The position numbers and the translations under genes are program-made. A stretch of DNA of 64,000 nt from an uncultured Mediterraneibacter sp. (GTDB taxonomy: Bacteria > Bacillota > Clostridia > Lachnospirales > Lachnospiraceae). Below the pieces are notes generated by a model. That model was not told the DNA's origin. It worked only from the letters and a program-made list of their open reading frames with translations, and searched no databases. Positions 55,433 through 63,774 of the stretch are shown here, in pieces (position 1 is the first letter of the stretch; every line of letters begins with the position of its first letter). Location: the NCBI GenBank assembly GCA_944381495.1, contig CALWLJ010000005.1:124001-188000 (forward strand). The letters are read 5' to 3'.

Positions 55433-55690
55433 ATGAAAGAATTCAAATATGTGATCACAGATCCGGAAGGAATCCACGCAAGACCGGCTGGCATTCTTGT
55501 GAAGCAGGCGGCAGGGTATAAGTCTGCGGTAAAGATTGCAAAAGGCGACAAGAGCGCGGATGCAAAGAGAATTTTTGGAGTTATGGGACTTGGAGTTAAA
55601 ACAGGTGAAGAGATTACTGTTACAGTTGAAGGCGAAGACGAAGAGCAGGCAGCTGCTGAATTAGAAGCATTCTTCAAGGAGAATTTATAA
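55433..55690 (+). CDS. ptsH: Phosphocarrier protein HPr
   Basis: This 85-residue protein carries phosphate from Enzyme I to sugar-specific IIA proteins. The active histidine is His15 (GIHARPAG). At position 46, where Firmicutes HPr normally has the regulatory serine used by HPr kinase (KSIMGVM), this protein has Arg (KRIFGVMGLG). It can therefore take part in transport but probably not in CcpA-dependent repression through Ser46. AAAGGAGG precedes the ATG; ptsI follows after three bases. Confidence 0.95.
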   Translation: MKEFKYVITDPEGIHARPAGILVKQAAGYKSAVKIAKGDKSADAKRIFGVMGLGVKTGEEITVTVEGEDEEQAAAELEAFFKENL

Positions 55691-55693
55691 GCT

Positions 55694-57316
55694 ATGATGA
55701 CAATAAGCGGTAAGAGTGTATTCGGCGGCGTTGCCATTGGAAAACTCATGTTCTATAAGAGAAATGAGAAAGTGATCAAGAGAACGCATGTCGATGATGT
55801 TGATGCAGAGTGGCAGCGCTTTGTTGCGGCAAAGGATAAGGCAGTCAGCCAGCTGAAAGAACTGCATGACAAAGCTCTGGAGGATGTTGGAGAAGCAAAC
55901 GCCATGATCTTTGAGATTCACCAGATGATGCTGGAGGATCTTGATTATCTTGAGTCCATTGAAAATATTATCCGTTCACAGCAGCTGAATGCAGAATATG
56001 CAGTTGCTACGACAGCAGACAATTTTGCCAAGATGTTTTCTGCCATGGATGATGCTTATATGCAGGGACGTGCGGCAGACGTGAAGGATGTTTCCGAGCG
56101 TGTGCTTGATATTCTCTGCGGTGTCAGCGATGGCATGCAGGAGATGACGGAACCTTGTATTATCGCTGCAGACGATCTGGCTCCAAGCGAGACTGTCCAG
56201 CTTGATAAGAGCAAAGTCCTTGGATTTGCCACTATGTACGGGTCATCCAATTCTCATACTGCAATCCTGGCTCGTACGATGAATATTCCAGCGGTAATTG
56301 GAATGGGTGAAGAGCTGAAGCAGGAGTATGATGGAAAACTTTCGATCATAGACGGATTTACAGGTACGCTTTACATCGATCCTGACAATGAGACAATGAC
56401 AAAGATGCAGGACAAGCGTTCGAAGGATCTGGAGCAGAAAGCTCTCCTTGAACAGTTGAGAGGGAAGGAAAACGTAACAAAGAGCGGGCAGAAGATCAAT
56501 GTATATGCTAATATTGGTAATGTATCTGATCTTGGTGCGGTGATTAAAAACGATGCCGGCGGAATTGGTCTTTTCCGAAGTGAGTTCCTGTATCTTGAAA
56601 ATACAGATTTCCCGACAGAAGAGCAGCAGTTTGCAGTGTACAAACAGGTGGCTGAGACAATGGCGGGGAAGAAGGTTATTATCCGTACTCTGGATATCGG
56701 CGCGGATAAGCAGGTAGATTACTTTGGACTTGACAAAGAAGAAAACCCTGCGCTTGGATACAGGGCGATTCGTATTTGTCTGACCAGACCTGAGATATTC
56801 AAGACGCAGCTCCGCGCACTGTACCGGGCTGCTATGTTTGGTAATATTTCTATTATGTTTCCGATGATCATCTCTATGAAAGAGATTCATAAGATCAAGG
56901 AGATTATTGCCGAAGTAAAAGATGAGCTGACCCGTGAAGGAATTCCTTTCCGGGATGATGTTGAGCTTGGTGTTATGATTGAGACTCCTGCATCAGTTAT
57001 GATCAGCCGTGAGCTGGCGAAAGAAGTAGATTTCTTCAGTGTGGGAACCAACGATCTGACACAGTATACACTTGCCATTGACCGTCAGAATTCCAAACTG
57101 GATGAATTTTATGATCCCCATCATCCGGCAATTCTTGCTATGATTAAGATGGCTGCTGAGAATGCTCATGCAGAGGGAGCATGGATCGGTATCTGCGGCG
57201 AACTTGGAGCTGATCTTGAGCTTACGGAAGAGTTCCTTAAGATGGGACTGGACGAGCTTTCAGTTTCACCTGCCATGGTGCTTCCGCTCAGGAAAAGGAT
57301 CAGAGAGTGTGAGTAG
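55694..57316 (+). CDS. ptsI: PTS Enzyme I (phosphoenolpyruvate-protein phosphotransferase)
   Basis: This 540-residue enzyme transfers phosphate from PEP to HPr. The active histidine is His188 (SSNSHTAILAR), and the PEP-binding barrel holds FRSEFLY and DFFSVGTNDLTQY. It is slightly shorter than the usual 570 residues. Start at 55694; a second ATG follows immediately. A strong terminator ends the ptsH-ptsI operon. Confidence 0.96.
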   Translation: MMTISGKSVFGGVAIGKLMFYKRNEKVIKRTHVDDVDAEWQRFVAAKDKAVSQLKELHDKALEDVGEANAMIFEIHQMMLEDLDYLESIENIIRSQQLNAEYAVATTADNFAKMFSAMDDAYMQGRAADVKDVSERVLDILCGVSDGMQEMTEPCIIAADDLAPSETVQLDKSKVLGFATMYGSSNSHTAILARTMNIPAVIGMGEELKQEYDGKLSIIDGFTGTLYIDPDNETMTKMQDKRSKDLEQKALLEQLRGKENVTKSGQKINVYANIGNVSDLGAVIKNDAGGIGLFRSEFLYLENTDFPTEEQQFAVYKQVAETMAGKKVIIRTLDIGADKQVDYFGLDKEENPALGYRAIRICLTRPEIFKTQLRALYRAAMFGNISIMFPMIISMKEIHKIKEIIAEVKDELTREGIPFRDDVELGVMIETPASVMISRELAKEVDFFSVGTNDLTQYTLAIDRQNSKLDEFYDPHHPAILAMIKMAAENAHAEGAWIGICGELGADLELTEEFLKMGLDELSVSPAMVLPLRKRIRECE

Positions 57317-57339
57317 ACCACAGTATAATAAGTGTTATA

Positions 57340-57387
57340 AGAGAGGCGCTGTGCCTGCTGAAAAGCGGGACAGCGCTTCTCTTTTTG
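57340..57387 (+). terminator. Terminator of ptsH-ptsI
   Basis: AGAGAGGCGCTGT (57340-57352) pairs with 57370-57382, with one G-U pair, followed by TTTTTG. Confidence 0.85.
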
Positions 57388-57536
57388 TACTATGAGTGTG
57401 TGTTAAGGGAAGAATGTCCGTTACCGTTAAGTTGATTGAGCTGTTGTATACCGAAGAGGGGGTATATGCGGAGCGTCGATAGTGTTTATCCGGGACAAGC
57501 CTTTCTGTCTGATTATTTTTAAATTACAGATTAACC

Positions 57537-57552
57537 AAGAACGTATGTTCTA
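57537..57552 (+). promoter_or_regulatory. LexA box 1
   Basis: AAGAACGTATGTTCTA holds a perfect GAAC-N4-GTTC palindrome (57539-57550), the Gram-positive LexA (DinR) operator form. It lies just upstream of the -35 box. Confidence 0.8.
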
Positions 57553-57558
57553 AAATGA

Positions 57559-57587
57559 TTGAAAAGTAGAATGCGATATGATATTAT
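57559..57587 (+). promoter_or_regulatory. Promoter of the SOS radical SAM pair
   Basis: TTGAAA (57559-57564) and TATTAT (57582-57587) are 17 bases apart, between the two LexA boxes. Confidence 0.7.
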
Positions 57588-57592
57588 GTGAT

Positions 57593-57608
57593 AAGAACAT
57601 ATGTTTGG
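57593..57608 (+). promoter_or_regulatory. LexA box 2
   Basis: GAAC-ATAT-GTTT (57595-57606), one mismatch from the GAAC-N4-GTTC form, at the expected transcription start and 15 bases before the start codon. Confidence 0.7.
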
Positions 57609-57622
57609 AAGGTGGAAGAATT

Positions 57623-58972
57623 ATGTATGAACACATACAGACGGAGATGAGTATCTATGATAAGCTGAATATTTTGTCTGATGCTGCAAAATATGATGTG
57701 GCATGCACTTCCAGCGGAGTAGAGCGGAGAGGAGATGGTAGTGGCATGGGAAACTGCAGGAAAGCAGGAATCTGCCACAGCTTTTCTGCTGATGGAAGAT
57801 GCATTTCACTTTTAAAGATCCTTTTCACAAATGAATGTATTTTTGATTGCAAATATTGTGTGAACAGATCTTCTAATGATGTAGTGAGAACATCGTTTAC
57901 TCCGGATGAAGTCTGTACTCTGACGATGCAATTTTACCGCAGAAACTACATCGAGGGACTGTTTTTGAGTTCTGGAGTGATGAAGAGCCCGGATTATACG
58001 ATGGAGCTGCTTTATGCTACTCTTTATCGTCTGCGCAATGTATACAATTTTCAGGGGTATATTCATGTAAAGGCAATTCCTGGTGCGGATCAGCGTCTGA
58101 TCCGTATGACAGGATATTTGGCAGACAGAATGAGTGTCAACATTGAACTCCCTACAGCAGAGGGGCTGCGGCAGCTGGCTCCTCATAAAACACGGAAAAA
58201 TATTCTGACTCCAATGAAACTGGTCCAGGAACAAACAAAGGAAAATCGATATGAGATTGCGGTTAGAAAGAACAGTCCACGTTTTGTTCCTGCAGGTCAG
58301 AGCACACAGATGATTATAGGCGCTACGCCTGAGACAGACTTTCAGATATTAAATGTCGCGGAATCTCTTTACGATAAATTTGAGCTGAAACGGGTGTTTT
58401 ACTCAGCGTTTGTCCCTGTCAATGATGAGATTGCCCTGCCTGCTGTGAAAAGAAAAGGGCCTCCTCTTCTTAGAGAACACAGGCTCTATCAAGCGGACTG
58501 GCTTCTGAGATTTTATCAGTTTCGTGCTTCGGAACTGTTAGATGAACACAATCCTAATTTTAACGTTTTTCTTGATCCGAAATGTTGCTGGGCGCTGAAA
58601 CATCTGGAAGTATTTCCAATTGAAGTGAACCGCGCAGAGTATCATATGCTTTTGCGAGTGCCGGGAATCGGCTGTAAATCTGCGTCCCGCATTGTGAAAG
58701 CCAGACGGATGGGAAATCTTGATTTCCAGGATCTGAAAAGAATGGGAGTTGTATTGAAACGCGCCGTGTACTTTATTACATGTCAGGGGAAGATGATGTA
58801 CAAGATAAAGATAGATGAGGATTATATCACGAGAAACCTTCTGAATACAAAAGAACGGCTGCCGGAGGGAGCTGACGGGATGACATATCGACAGCTTTCG
58901 CTGTTTGATGATATGAATTTCGGAGTGAATGATGCATTTGAAACTGTTTCGGGAAAGAAGGCGACGATATAG
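57623..58972 (+). CDS. Putative DNA modification/repair radical SAM protein (TIGR03916-like)
   Basis: This 449-residue protein joins a radical SAM domain with a DNA-binding motif. The cluster cysteines are Cys72, Cys76 and Cys79 in CIFDCKYC. Additional cysteines lie before it (ACTSSG, GNCRKAGIC). Near residues 340-375 a helix-hairpin-helix is visible (VPGIGCKSASRIVKARR, then LKRMGVV), as in DNA glycosylases. It resembles the family annotated as a putative DNA modification/repair protein and is paired with the TIGR03915 (DUF4130) gene that follows. The ATG at 57623 follows GGAAGGTGG. Two LexA boxes flank the promoter, so it should be induced by DNA damage. The reaction is unknown. Confidence 0.88.
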   Translation: MYEHIQTEMSIYDKLNILSDAAKYDVACTSSGVERRGDGSGMGNCRKAGICHSFSADGRCISLLKILFTNECIFDCKYCVNRSSNDVVRTSFTPDEVCTLTMQFYRRNYIEGLFLSSGVMKSPDYTMELLYATLYRLRNVYNFQGYIHVKAIPGADQRLIRMTGYLADRMSVNIELPTAEGLRQLAPHKTRKNILTPMKLVQEQTKENRYEIAVRKNSPRFVPAGQSTQMIIGATPETDFQILNVAESLYDKFELKRVFYSAFVPVNDEIALPAVKRKGPPLLREHRLYQADWLLRFYQFRASELLDEHNPNFNVFLDPKCCWALKHLEVFPIEVNRAEYHMLLRVPGIGCKSASRIVKARRMGNLDFQDLKRMGVVLKRAVYFITCQGKMMYKIKIDEDYITRNLLNTKERLPEGADGMTYRQLSLFDDMNFGVNDAFETVSGKKATI

Positions 58973-58973
58973 A

Positions 58974-59741
58974 ATGAAAAGGATTTATGTCTGCCATGAT
59001 ACATTGACAGGAATATATTCTGCGCTTCATGATGCCTGGGTGGAGAGCAGGAATGATGATGCCGGGATCCGTTTCCGGGGAAAAATTCAACAGCAGTTTT
59101 TCTGTGATTATCTTATTGTGGATGAAAATGAAGTGAAAGCAGCCAAGATAGAGCGGCTGATAAAACGTCATCTGGGATATAATGCGTACTGGGCGGTCTA
59201 TCATGCACTGCTTTCCGACGAAGAGAGAAAGGCGGAGGCTGTGTTCCACATAATGCAGGAAGCAAGAAGAATACAGGATAGTCACAAAATTATGGATCAT
59301 CTTGGCGATGAGAATGTAGCGCTTGTCTTTGAACTGAGCAGAAGAGTTTCAAATGAATCACATATGTATGAAGAGTTCATCCGGTTCCGTGAGCTTCAAA
59401 ACGGTGTGCTGGTATCAGAAATATCTCCCAGGACACAGGTGCTGACATGCATTGCAGAGCATTTCGCGGACCGCTTTCCATTGGAAAACTGGATGATTTT
59501 TGACCGGACTCACCGTGAAGCATTGCTTCATAAAGCAAAAGAACCGTGTCGGATTTTGCTGGATGCGTATCCGGATTCAGAGATGTTGGGAAAGCTGTCA
59601 GATGATGAAAAAAGGTATGAGATTCTATGGAAAGGATTTTTTAAATCTGTCTCTATCCGTGAGAGGGAAAATCCGAAACTTCAGCAGACTCATCTGCCGA
59701 TTCGCTACCGGGACATGATGCCGGAATTTTCCGGTGAGTGA
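58974..59741 (+). CDS. TIGR03915/DUF4130 family putative DNA repair protein
   Basis: This 255-residue protein belongs to the DUF4130 (TIGR03915) family, which is nearly always encoded beside the radical SAM protein above and in some bacteria is fused to a uracil-DNA-glycosylase-like domain. Motifs include YVCHDTLTGIYSALHDAW at the start, RVSNESHMYEEFIRF in the middle and DRFPLENWMIFDRTHREAL later. No catalytic residues can be named. It starts one base after the upstream stop, within the same SOS operon. The start at 58974 fits the family's N-terminus; the ribosome binding site is weak. Confidence 0.85.
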   Translation: MKRIYVCHDTLTGIYSALHDAWVESRNDDAGIRFRGKIQQQFFCDYLIVDENEVKAAKIERLIKRHLGYNAYWAVYHALLSDEERKAEAVFHIMQEARRIQDSHKIMDHLGDENVALVFELSRRVSNESHMYEEFIRFRELQNGVLVSEISPRTQVLTCIAEHFADRFPLENWMIFDRTHREALLHKAKEPCRILLDAYPDSEMLGKLSDDEKRYEILWKGFFKSVSIRERENPKLQQTHLPIRYRDMMPEFSGE

Positions 59742-59781
59742 ATATGGGGCCGTGCATGGAATGGGACAATCTTCGGGCTGC

Positions 59782-59816
59782 CTGTTTACACCTGCTTCCG
59801 GGTGCAATGTAAACAG
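59782..59816 (+). terminator. Hairpin after the SOS operon
   Basis: CTGTTTACA (59782-59790) pairs with TGTAAACAG (59808-59816). The following sequence is only moderately T-rich (TGATGTTCTTG), so termination may be weak. Confidence 0.45.
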
Positions 59817-59847
59817 TGATGTTCTTGTGTAAATTTATGGAAAACAG

Positions 59848-59876
59848 TTGTATAAAAGTACAAATAAGATTATGAT
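59848..59876 (+). promoter_or_regulatory. Promoter of the NfeD-SPFH-helicase operon
   Basis: TTGTAT (59848-59853) and TATGAT (59871-59876) are 17 bases apart. Confidence 0.5.
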
Positions 59877-59929
59877 AAAGACATCATCGGATTTATTTCG
59901 AGGGTAATCTGACGAAAGAGAGGAACGCT

Positions 59930-60382
59930 ATGGAGAAAGAAGTATTTTTGTGGCTTGGCCTTATGATCCTTTTCCTGGTGATCGAGCTTCTGACAGTAGG
60001 TCTGACCAGCATCTGGCTGGCAGGGGGGGCTCTCGTCGCGCTGCTGGTTTCCCTGACGGGTGCAGGCATCGTATGGCAGGTTCTCCTGTTTATCCTGGTT
60101 TCATTTCTGCTGGTGGTTTTTACAAGACCTTTTGCAATGAAGTACATAAATGTCCGGCATGAAAGAACCAATGCGGATGAGCTTATCGGAAAACTGGTCA
60201 AGGTTACAGAAACGGTAGACAACTATGAACAGACGGGAACAGCAATTGCGAACGGTCTGGAATGGACGGCAAGGGCGGAAGACGATAAGGAGAAGATTGA
60301 AAAAGGAAGCCTTGCCAGAGTTGTCCGTATCTCAGGTGTGAAACTGATTTTAAAAAAGAGCGAGGAGGGAAAATTATGTTAG
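59930..60382 (+). CDS. NfeD family membrane protein
   Basis: This 150-residue protein has two to three membrane segments in its first 75 residues and a C-terminal OB-fold (ADELIGKLVKVTETVDNYEQ), the short NfeD form without the protease domain. NfeD proteins work with SPFH proteins in membrane microdomains; the SPFH gene overlaps its end by seven bases. AAAGAGAGGAACG precedes the ATG. Confidence 0.9.
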   Translation: MEKEVFLWLGLMILFLVIELLTVGLTSIWLAGGALVALLVSLTGAGIVWQVLLFILVSFLLVVFTRPFAMKYINVRHERTNADELIGKLVKVTETVDNYEQTGTAIANGLEWTARAEDDKEKIEKGSLARVVRISGVKLILKKSEEGKLC

Positions 60383-61335
60383 GTGCTTTTGTTGGAATCG
60401 TTATTCTGGTTATTATTCTTTTGCTTTTGGTTACAAATATCCGTATTGTGCCTCAGGCTCATGCATTTGTTCTAGAGAGACTGGGAGGATATAAAGAAAC
60501 CTGGAGTGTGGGGCTTCATTTCAAGGTGCCTATTCTGGATCGGGTGGCCAGAAAAGTGTCTCTGAAGGAACAGGTGGTTGACTTTGATCCTCAGGCTGTT
60601 ATCACGAAAGATAATGTTACAATGCAGATTGATACGGTGATTTTCTATCAGATCACCGATCCTAAGAAATTTGCCTATGGCGTGGAGAATCCTATTCTTG
60701 CTATTGACAATCTGACAGCTACCACCCTCAGGAATATTATCGGAGATCTGGAACTGGATGAAACGCTTACTTCCCGTGAGACGATCAACACAAAAATGCG
60801 CACGATCCTTGATACGGCTACAGATGAGTGGGGGATAAAGGTAAATCGTGTGGAGCTTAGAAATATCATGCCGCCGAAAGCAATCCAGGATGCAATGGAA
60901 AAACAGATGAAGGCAGAGCGCGAGCGCCGTGAAGCAATTCTCAGAGCAGAGGGAGAGAAAAAATCTACTATTCTTGTTGCAGAAGGAGAGAAGCAGTCTG
61001 TTATTCTTGAGGCTGAGGCGGAAAAACAGGCGGCAATTCTACGCGCGGAAGCAGAAAAGGAAAAAAGAATACGTGAGGCGGAAGGTCAGGCTCAGGCTAT
61101 CCGGACAGTTCAGCAGGCGAATGCAGACGGCATCGAATATATCAAGAAGGCTGGCGCGGATAATGCAGTGCTTACTATGAAGAGTCTTGAAGCGTTTGTG
61201 AAAGCTGCAGATGGAAAGGCTACGAAGATCATCATTCCTTCTGAAGTACAGGGAATCGCAGGTCTTACAAAAACCATTGCAGAAGTTGCCAGACTTGATG
61301 AGACGGCAGAAATTGAAACGGAAGCGACAAAGTGA
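60376..61335 (+). CDS. SPFH domain (stomatin/prohibitin-like) protein
   Basis: This 319-residue membrane-anchored scaffold protein has an N-terminal membrane segment (about residues 3-22), an SPFH domain (VPQAHAFVLERLGGYKETW, KDNVTMQIDTVIFYQI), then a long Ala/Glu/Lys coiled coil (about 175-245) and a C-terminal oligomerising part. It resembles QmcA. GAGGAGGGAAAA precedes the ATG. It is coupled to nfeD upstream and overlaps the helicase gene by four bases. Confidence 0.92.
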   Translation: MLGAFVGIVILVIILLLLVTNIRIVPQAHAFVLERLGGYKETWSVGLHFKVPILDRVARKVSLKEQVVDFDPQAVITKDNVTMQIDTVIFYQITDPKKFAYGVENPILAIDNLTATTLRNIIGDLELDETLTSRETINTKMRTILDTATDEWGIKVNRVELRNIMPPKAIQDAMEKQMKAERERREAILRAEGEKKSTILVAEGEKQSVILEAEAEKQAAILRAEAEKEKRIREAEGQAQAIRTVQQANADGIEYIKKAGADNAVLTMKSLEAFVKAADGKATKIIIPSEVQGIAGLTKTIAEVARLDETAEIETEATK

Positions 61336-63734
61336 GTGAAGAAAATAAGACAGTCCGCATTTCGGTCCGGAATCTGGTTGAATTTATCCTGAGAGAAGGC
61401 AATATTGACAATCGGGTTTCCGGATCTGTGGAAAGAGATGCCATGCAGATGGGAGGCCGGCTCCATAGGAAGATTCAGAGGAGAATGGGGCCGGAGTACC
61501 ATGCAGAAGTTCCTCTTAAGATTGATGTCCCATGTGACGGATTTGTGCTTCGTCTTGAAGGCCGTGCAGATGGAGTGATCATACATGAGAAAGACAAAAA
61601 TTCTGTTGTGATCATTGATGAAATAAAAGGTGTGATGCGTGATCTGAATTTAGTAGAGCAGCCGGTCAATGTACATCTCGCACAGGCGAAATGTTATGCT
61701 TATATCTATTCTGTACAGCATGAATTGAAAGAGATAGGTGTTCAGATGACATACTGTAATCTGGAGACGGAGGAAATCCGACAATTTCATTTTATCTATC
61801 CGGCAGATGAACTTGAAAAGTGGTTCGGGGATCTTGTAGCCAGTTATGAAAAATGGGCAAGATTTCAGATCAATTGGAAAGAAAAACGAAATGTGTCTAT
61901 CAGACCTCTTCAATTTCCTTTTGCCTACAGAGAAGGACAGAGGGATCTGGTAGCGTCAGTCTATCGTACAATTCTCCGGAAAAAAAAGATTTTTATCCAG
62001 GCGCCCACGGGGGTTGGAAAAACTATCGCGGCAGTTTTTCCTGCAGTGAAAGCCGTAGGGGAAGGTCTTGGAGAAAAGATTTTTTATCTGACAGCAAAAA
62101 CGATAACAAGAACGGTGGCAGAGCAGGCGTTCCGGATCATGAAGGAGCAGGGGCTGGAATTTAAAGTTATTACACTGACAGCAAAAGAAAAAATCTGCTT
62201 CTGCGAAGAAACAGAATGTAATCCGGATGCGTGTCCCTATGCAAGGGGACATTTTGATAGAGTGAATGATGCTGTGTATGATATGCTGATATCCGGAAAA
62301 GAGATGAGTCGAAATACTATAGAAGATCAGGCAGAAAAATACAGAGTATGTCCATTCGAAATGTCTCTGGATCTTTCTGTTTGGACAGATGCCGTAATAT
62401 GTGATTATAATTACGTTTTTGATCCCAATGCTCATCTGAAACGATTCTTTTCCGAAGGTGGAAAGGGAGAATATCTCTTCTTGATTGATGAGGCTCACAA
62501 TCTTGTGGAACGTGGCAGAGAAATGTACAGTGCTCAACTCTACAAGGAAGACTTTCTTGAAGTAAGGCGGTTGGTGAAGGGGAGAGATATAAAACTGACC
62601 AGGAGGCTGGAGGAGACCAACAAGCTTTTTCTTGCTCTTAAAAGAGAATGCCCGAATTATGTTATTCTGGAAAGTGTTTCGCATATCGCTCTCAAGCTGA
62701 TGAGTCTATATTCGGAACTGGAACGGTTCCTGGAAGAAACCGGAGAAAGCCAGTCTAATGAGAGGAACGAAAGGCTTCTGGACTTGTATTTCCAGGTCAG
62801 ATCTTTTGTAAATATTCATGACAGACTCGATGAGAACTATGTGATTTACAGCGAACTGGAGAATGATGGCCGGTTTAAGATTCGTCTGTTTTGTGTGAAT
62901 CCCGCCGTAAACCTTCAGGAATATCTGGAACAGGGCAATAGTACCGTCTTTTTTTCTGCAACACTGCTTCCTGTGCACTATTATAAAAAACTGCTTTCGG
63001 TCGAAACAGACGATTACGCTGTTTATGCACAGTCCTATTTCCCGGCGGAAAACCGGTTGATTTTGATCGGCAGTGATGTCAGCAGCCGCTATACACAGCG
63101 AGGACCTGCTCTTTATGAGAGAACAGCCAGATATATCAGGGAGGCGGCGTCAGGCAGGATTGGAAATTATATGGCATTTTTCCCATCATATCGTTTTATG
63201 GAGGAAGTATACAACTGCTTCCTTGCTCTGGGCGGAGACATTGAGTCTATTATCCAGTCTCAGAATATGAATGAGGCTCAGAGGGAGGAGTTTTTGGCTG
63301 CTTTTGATGTGAATCGGGAGCGCAGTATGGTCGGATTCTGTGTTATGGGTGGAATTTTTTCTGAAGGAATCGACCTTGCGGAAGAACGTTTGATAGGAGC
63401 AGTCATTGTGGGAACAGGCCTGCCTCAAGTCTGTAATGAACGAGAGATTGTCAAATCCTATTTTGACAGCAGGATGCAGAAAGGGTTTGACTATTCTTAT
63501 TTATACCCCGGCATGAACAAAGTTCTGCAGTCTGCAGGCAGAGTTATAAGAACAGAAAAAGATAAGGGAATTATCGTTCTCCTTGATGACAGATTTTTGC
63601 AGGAACAGTATAGAGCCGTTTTCCCCAGGGAATGGAAAGAAATAAAGGTGTGTAATATAGGAAGCATGGGTGCCTGCATCCGGGAATTCTGGGAGAACGC
63701 CGGATGCAGCACAGGAGAGGATGAGAAGAAATAA
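61332..63734 (+). CDS. DinG/XPD-like iron-sulfur DNA helicase with N-terminal PD-(D/E)XK nuclease domain
   Basis: This 800-residue protein has an N-terminal nuclease-like domain (Asp80 in GRAD, then Asp96-Glu97 and Lys99 in IDEIKG) and a superfamily 2 helicase of the XPD/DinG class. Walker A is PTGVGKTIAA (residues about 225-234), the DEAH box is DEAH at 386-389, and cysteines for a 4Fe-4S cluster lie between them (KICFCEETECNPDACPY and RVCPF). The C-terminal helicase motif includes SAGRVIRTEKDKG. The start is a GTG sharing GTGA with the upstream stop. Such fusions are common in Clostridia and resemble the AddB/Cas4-type nuclease plus helicase design for DNA repair. Confidence 0.87.
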   Translation: MSEENKTVRISVRNLVEFILREGNIDNRVSGSVERDAMQMGGRLHRKIQRRMGPEYHAEVPLKIDVPCDGFVLRLEGRADGVIIHEKDKNSVVIIDEIKGVMRDLNLVEQPVNVHLAQAKCYAYIYSVQHELKEIGVQMTYCNLETEEIRQFHFIYPADELEKWFGDLVASYEKWARFQINWKEKRNVSIRPLQFPFAYREGQRDLVASVYRTILRKKKIFIQAPTGVGKTIAAVFPAVKAVGEGLGEKIFYLTAKTITRTVAEQAFRIMKEQGLEFKVITLTAKEKICFCEETECNPDACPYARGHFDRVNDAVYDMLISGKEMSRNTIEDQAEKYRVCPFEMSLDLSVWTDAVICDYNYVFDPNAHLKRFFSEGGKGEYLFLIDEAHNLVERGREMYSAQLYKEDFLEVRRLVKGRDIKLTRRLEETNKLFLALKRECPNYVILESVSHIALKLMSLYSELERFLEETGESQSNERNERLLDLYFQVRSFVNIHDRLDENYVIYSELENDGRFKIRLFCVNPAVNLQEYLEQGNSTVFFSATLLPVHYYKKLLSVETDDYAVYAQSYFPAENRLILIGSDVSSRYTQRGPALYERTARYIREAASGRIGNYMAFFPSYRFMEEVYNCFLALGGDIESIIQSQNMNEAQREEFLAAFDVNRERSMVGFCVMGGIFSEGIDLAEERLIGAVIVGTGLPQVCNEREIVKSYFDSRMQKGFDYSYLYPGMNKVLQSAGRVIRTEKDKGIIVLLDDRFLQEQYRAVFPREWKEIKVCNIGSMGACIREFWENAGCSTGEDEKK

Positions 63735-63774
63735 TAAATGGCATATGATTATCGAAAAATGTTCCATCAGCCTC

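Larger units (their letters stand above)
57317..57622. other. Intergenic region with ptsI terminator and SOS promoter
   Basis: This 306-base region contains the ptsI terminator (57340-57387), about 150 bases with no recognised feature, then two LexA boxes around a promoter. Confidence 0.7.

Noticed and set aside
57451..57475. TATACC...GGTATA repeat downstream of ptsI as another CsoR operator
   Set aside because: The spacing is eight bases instead of six and it is not in a promoter.
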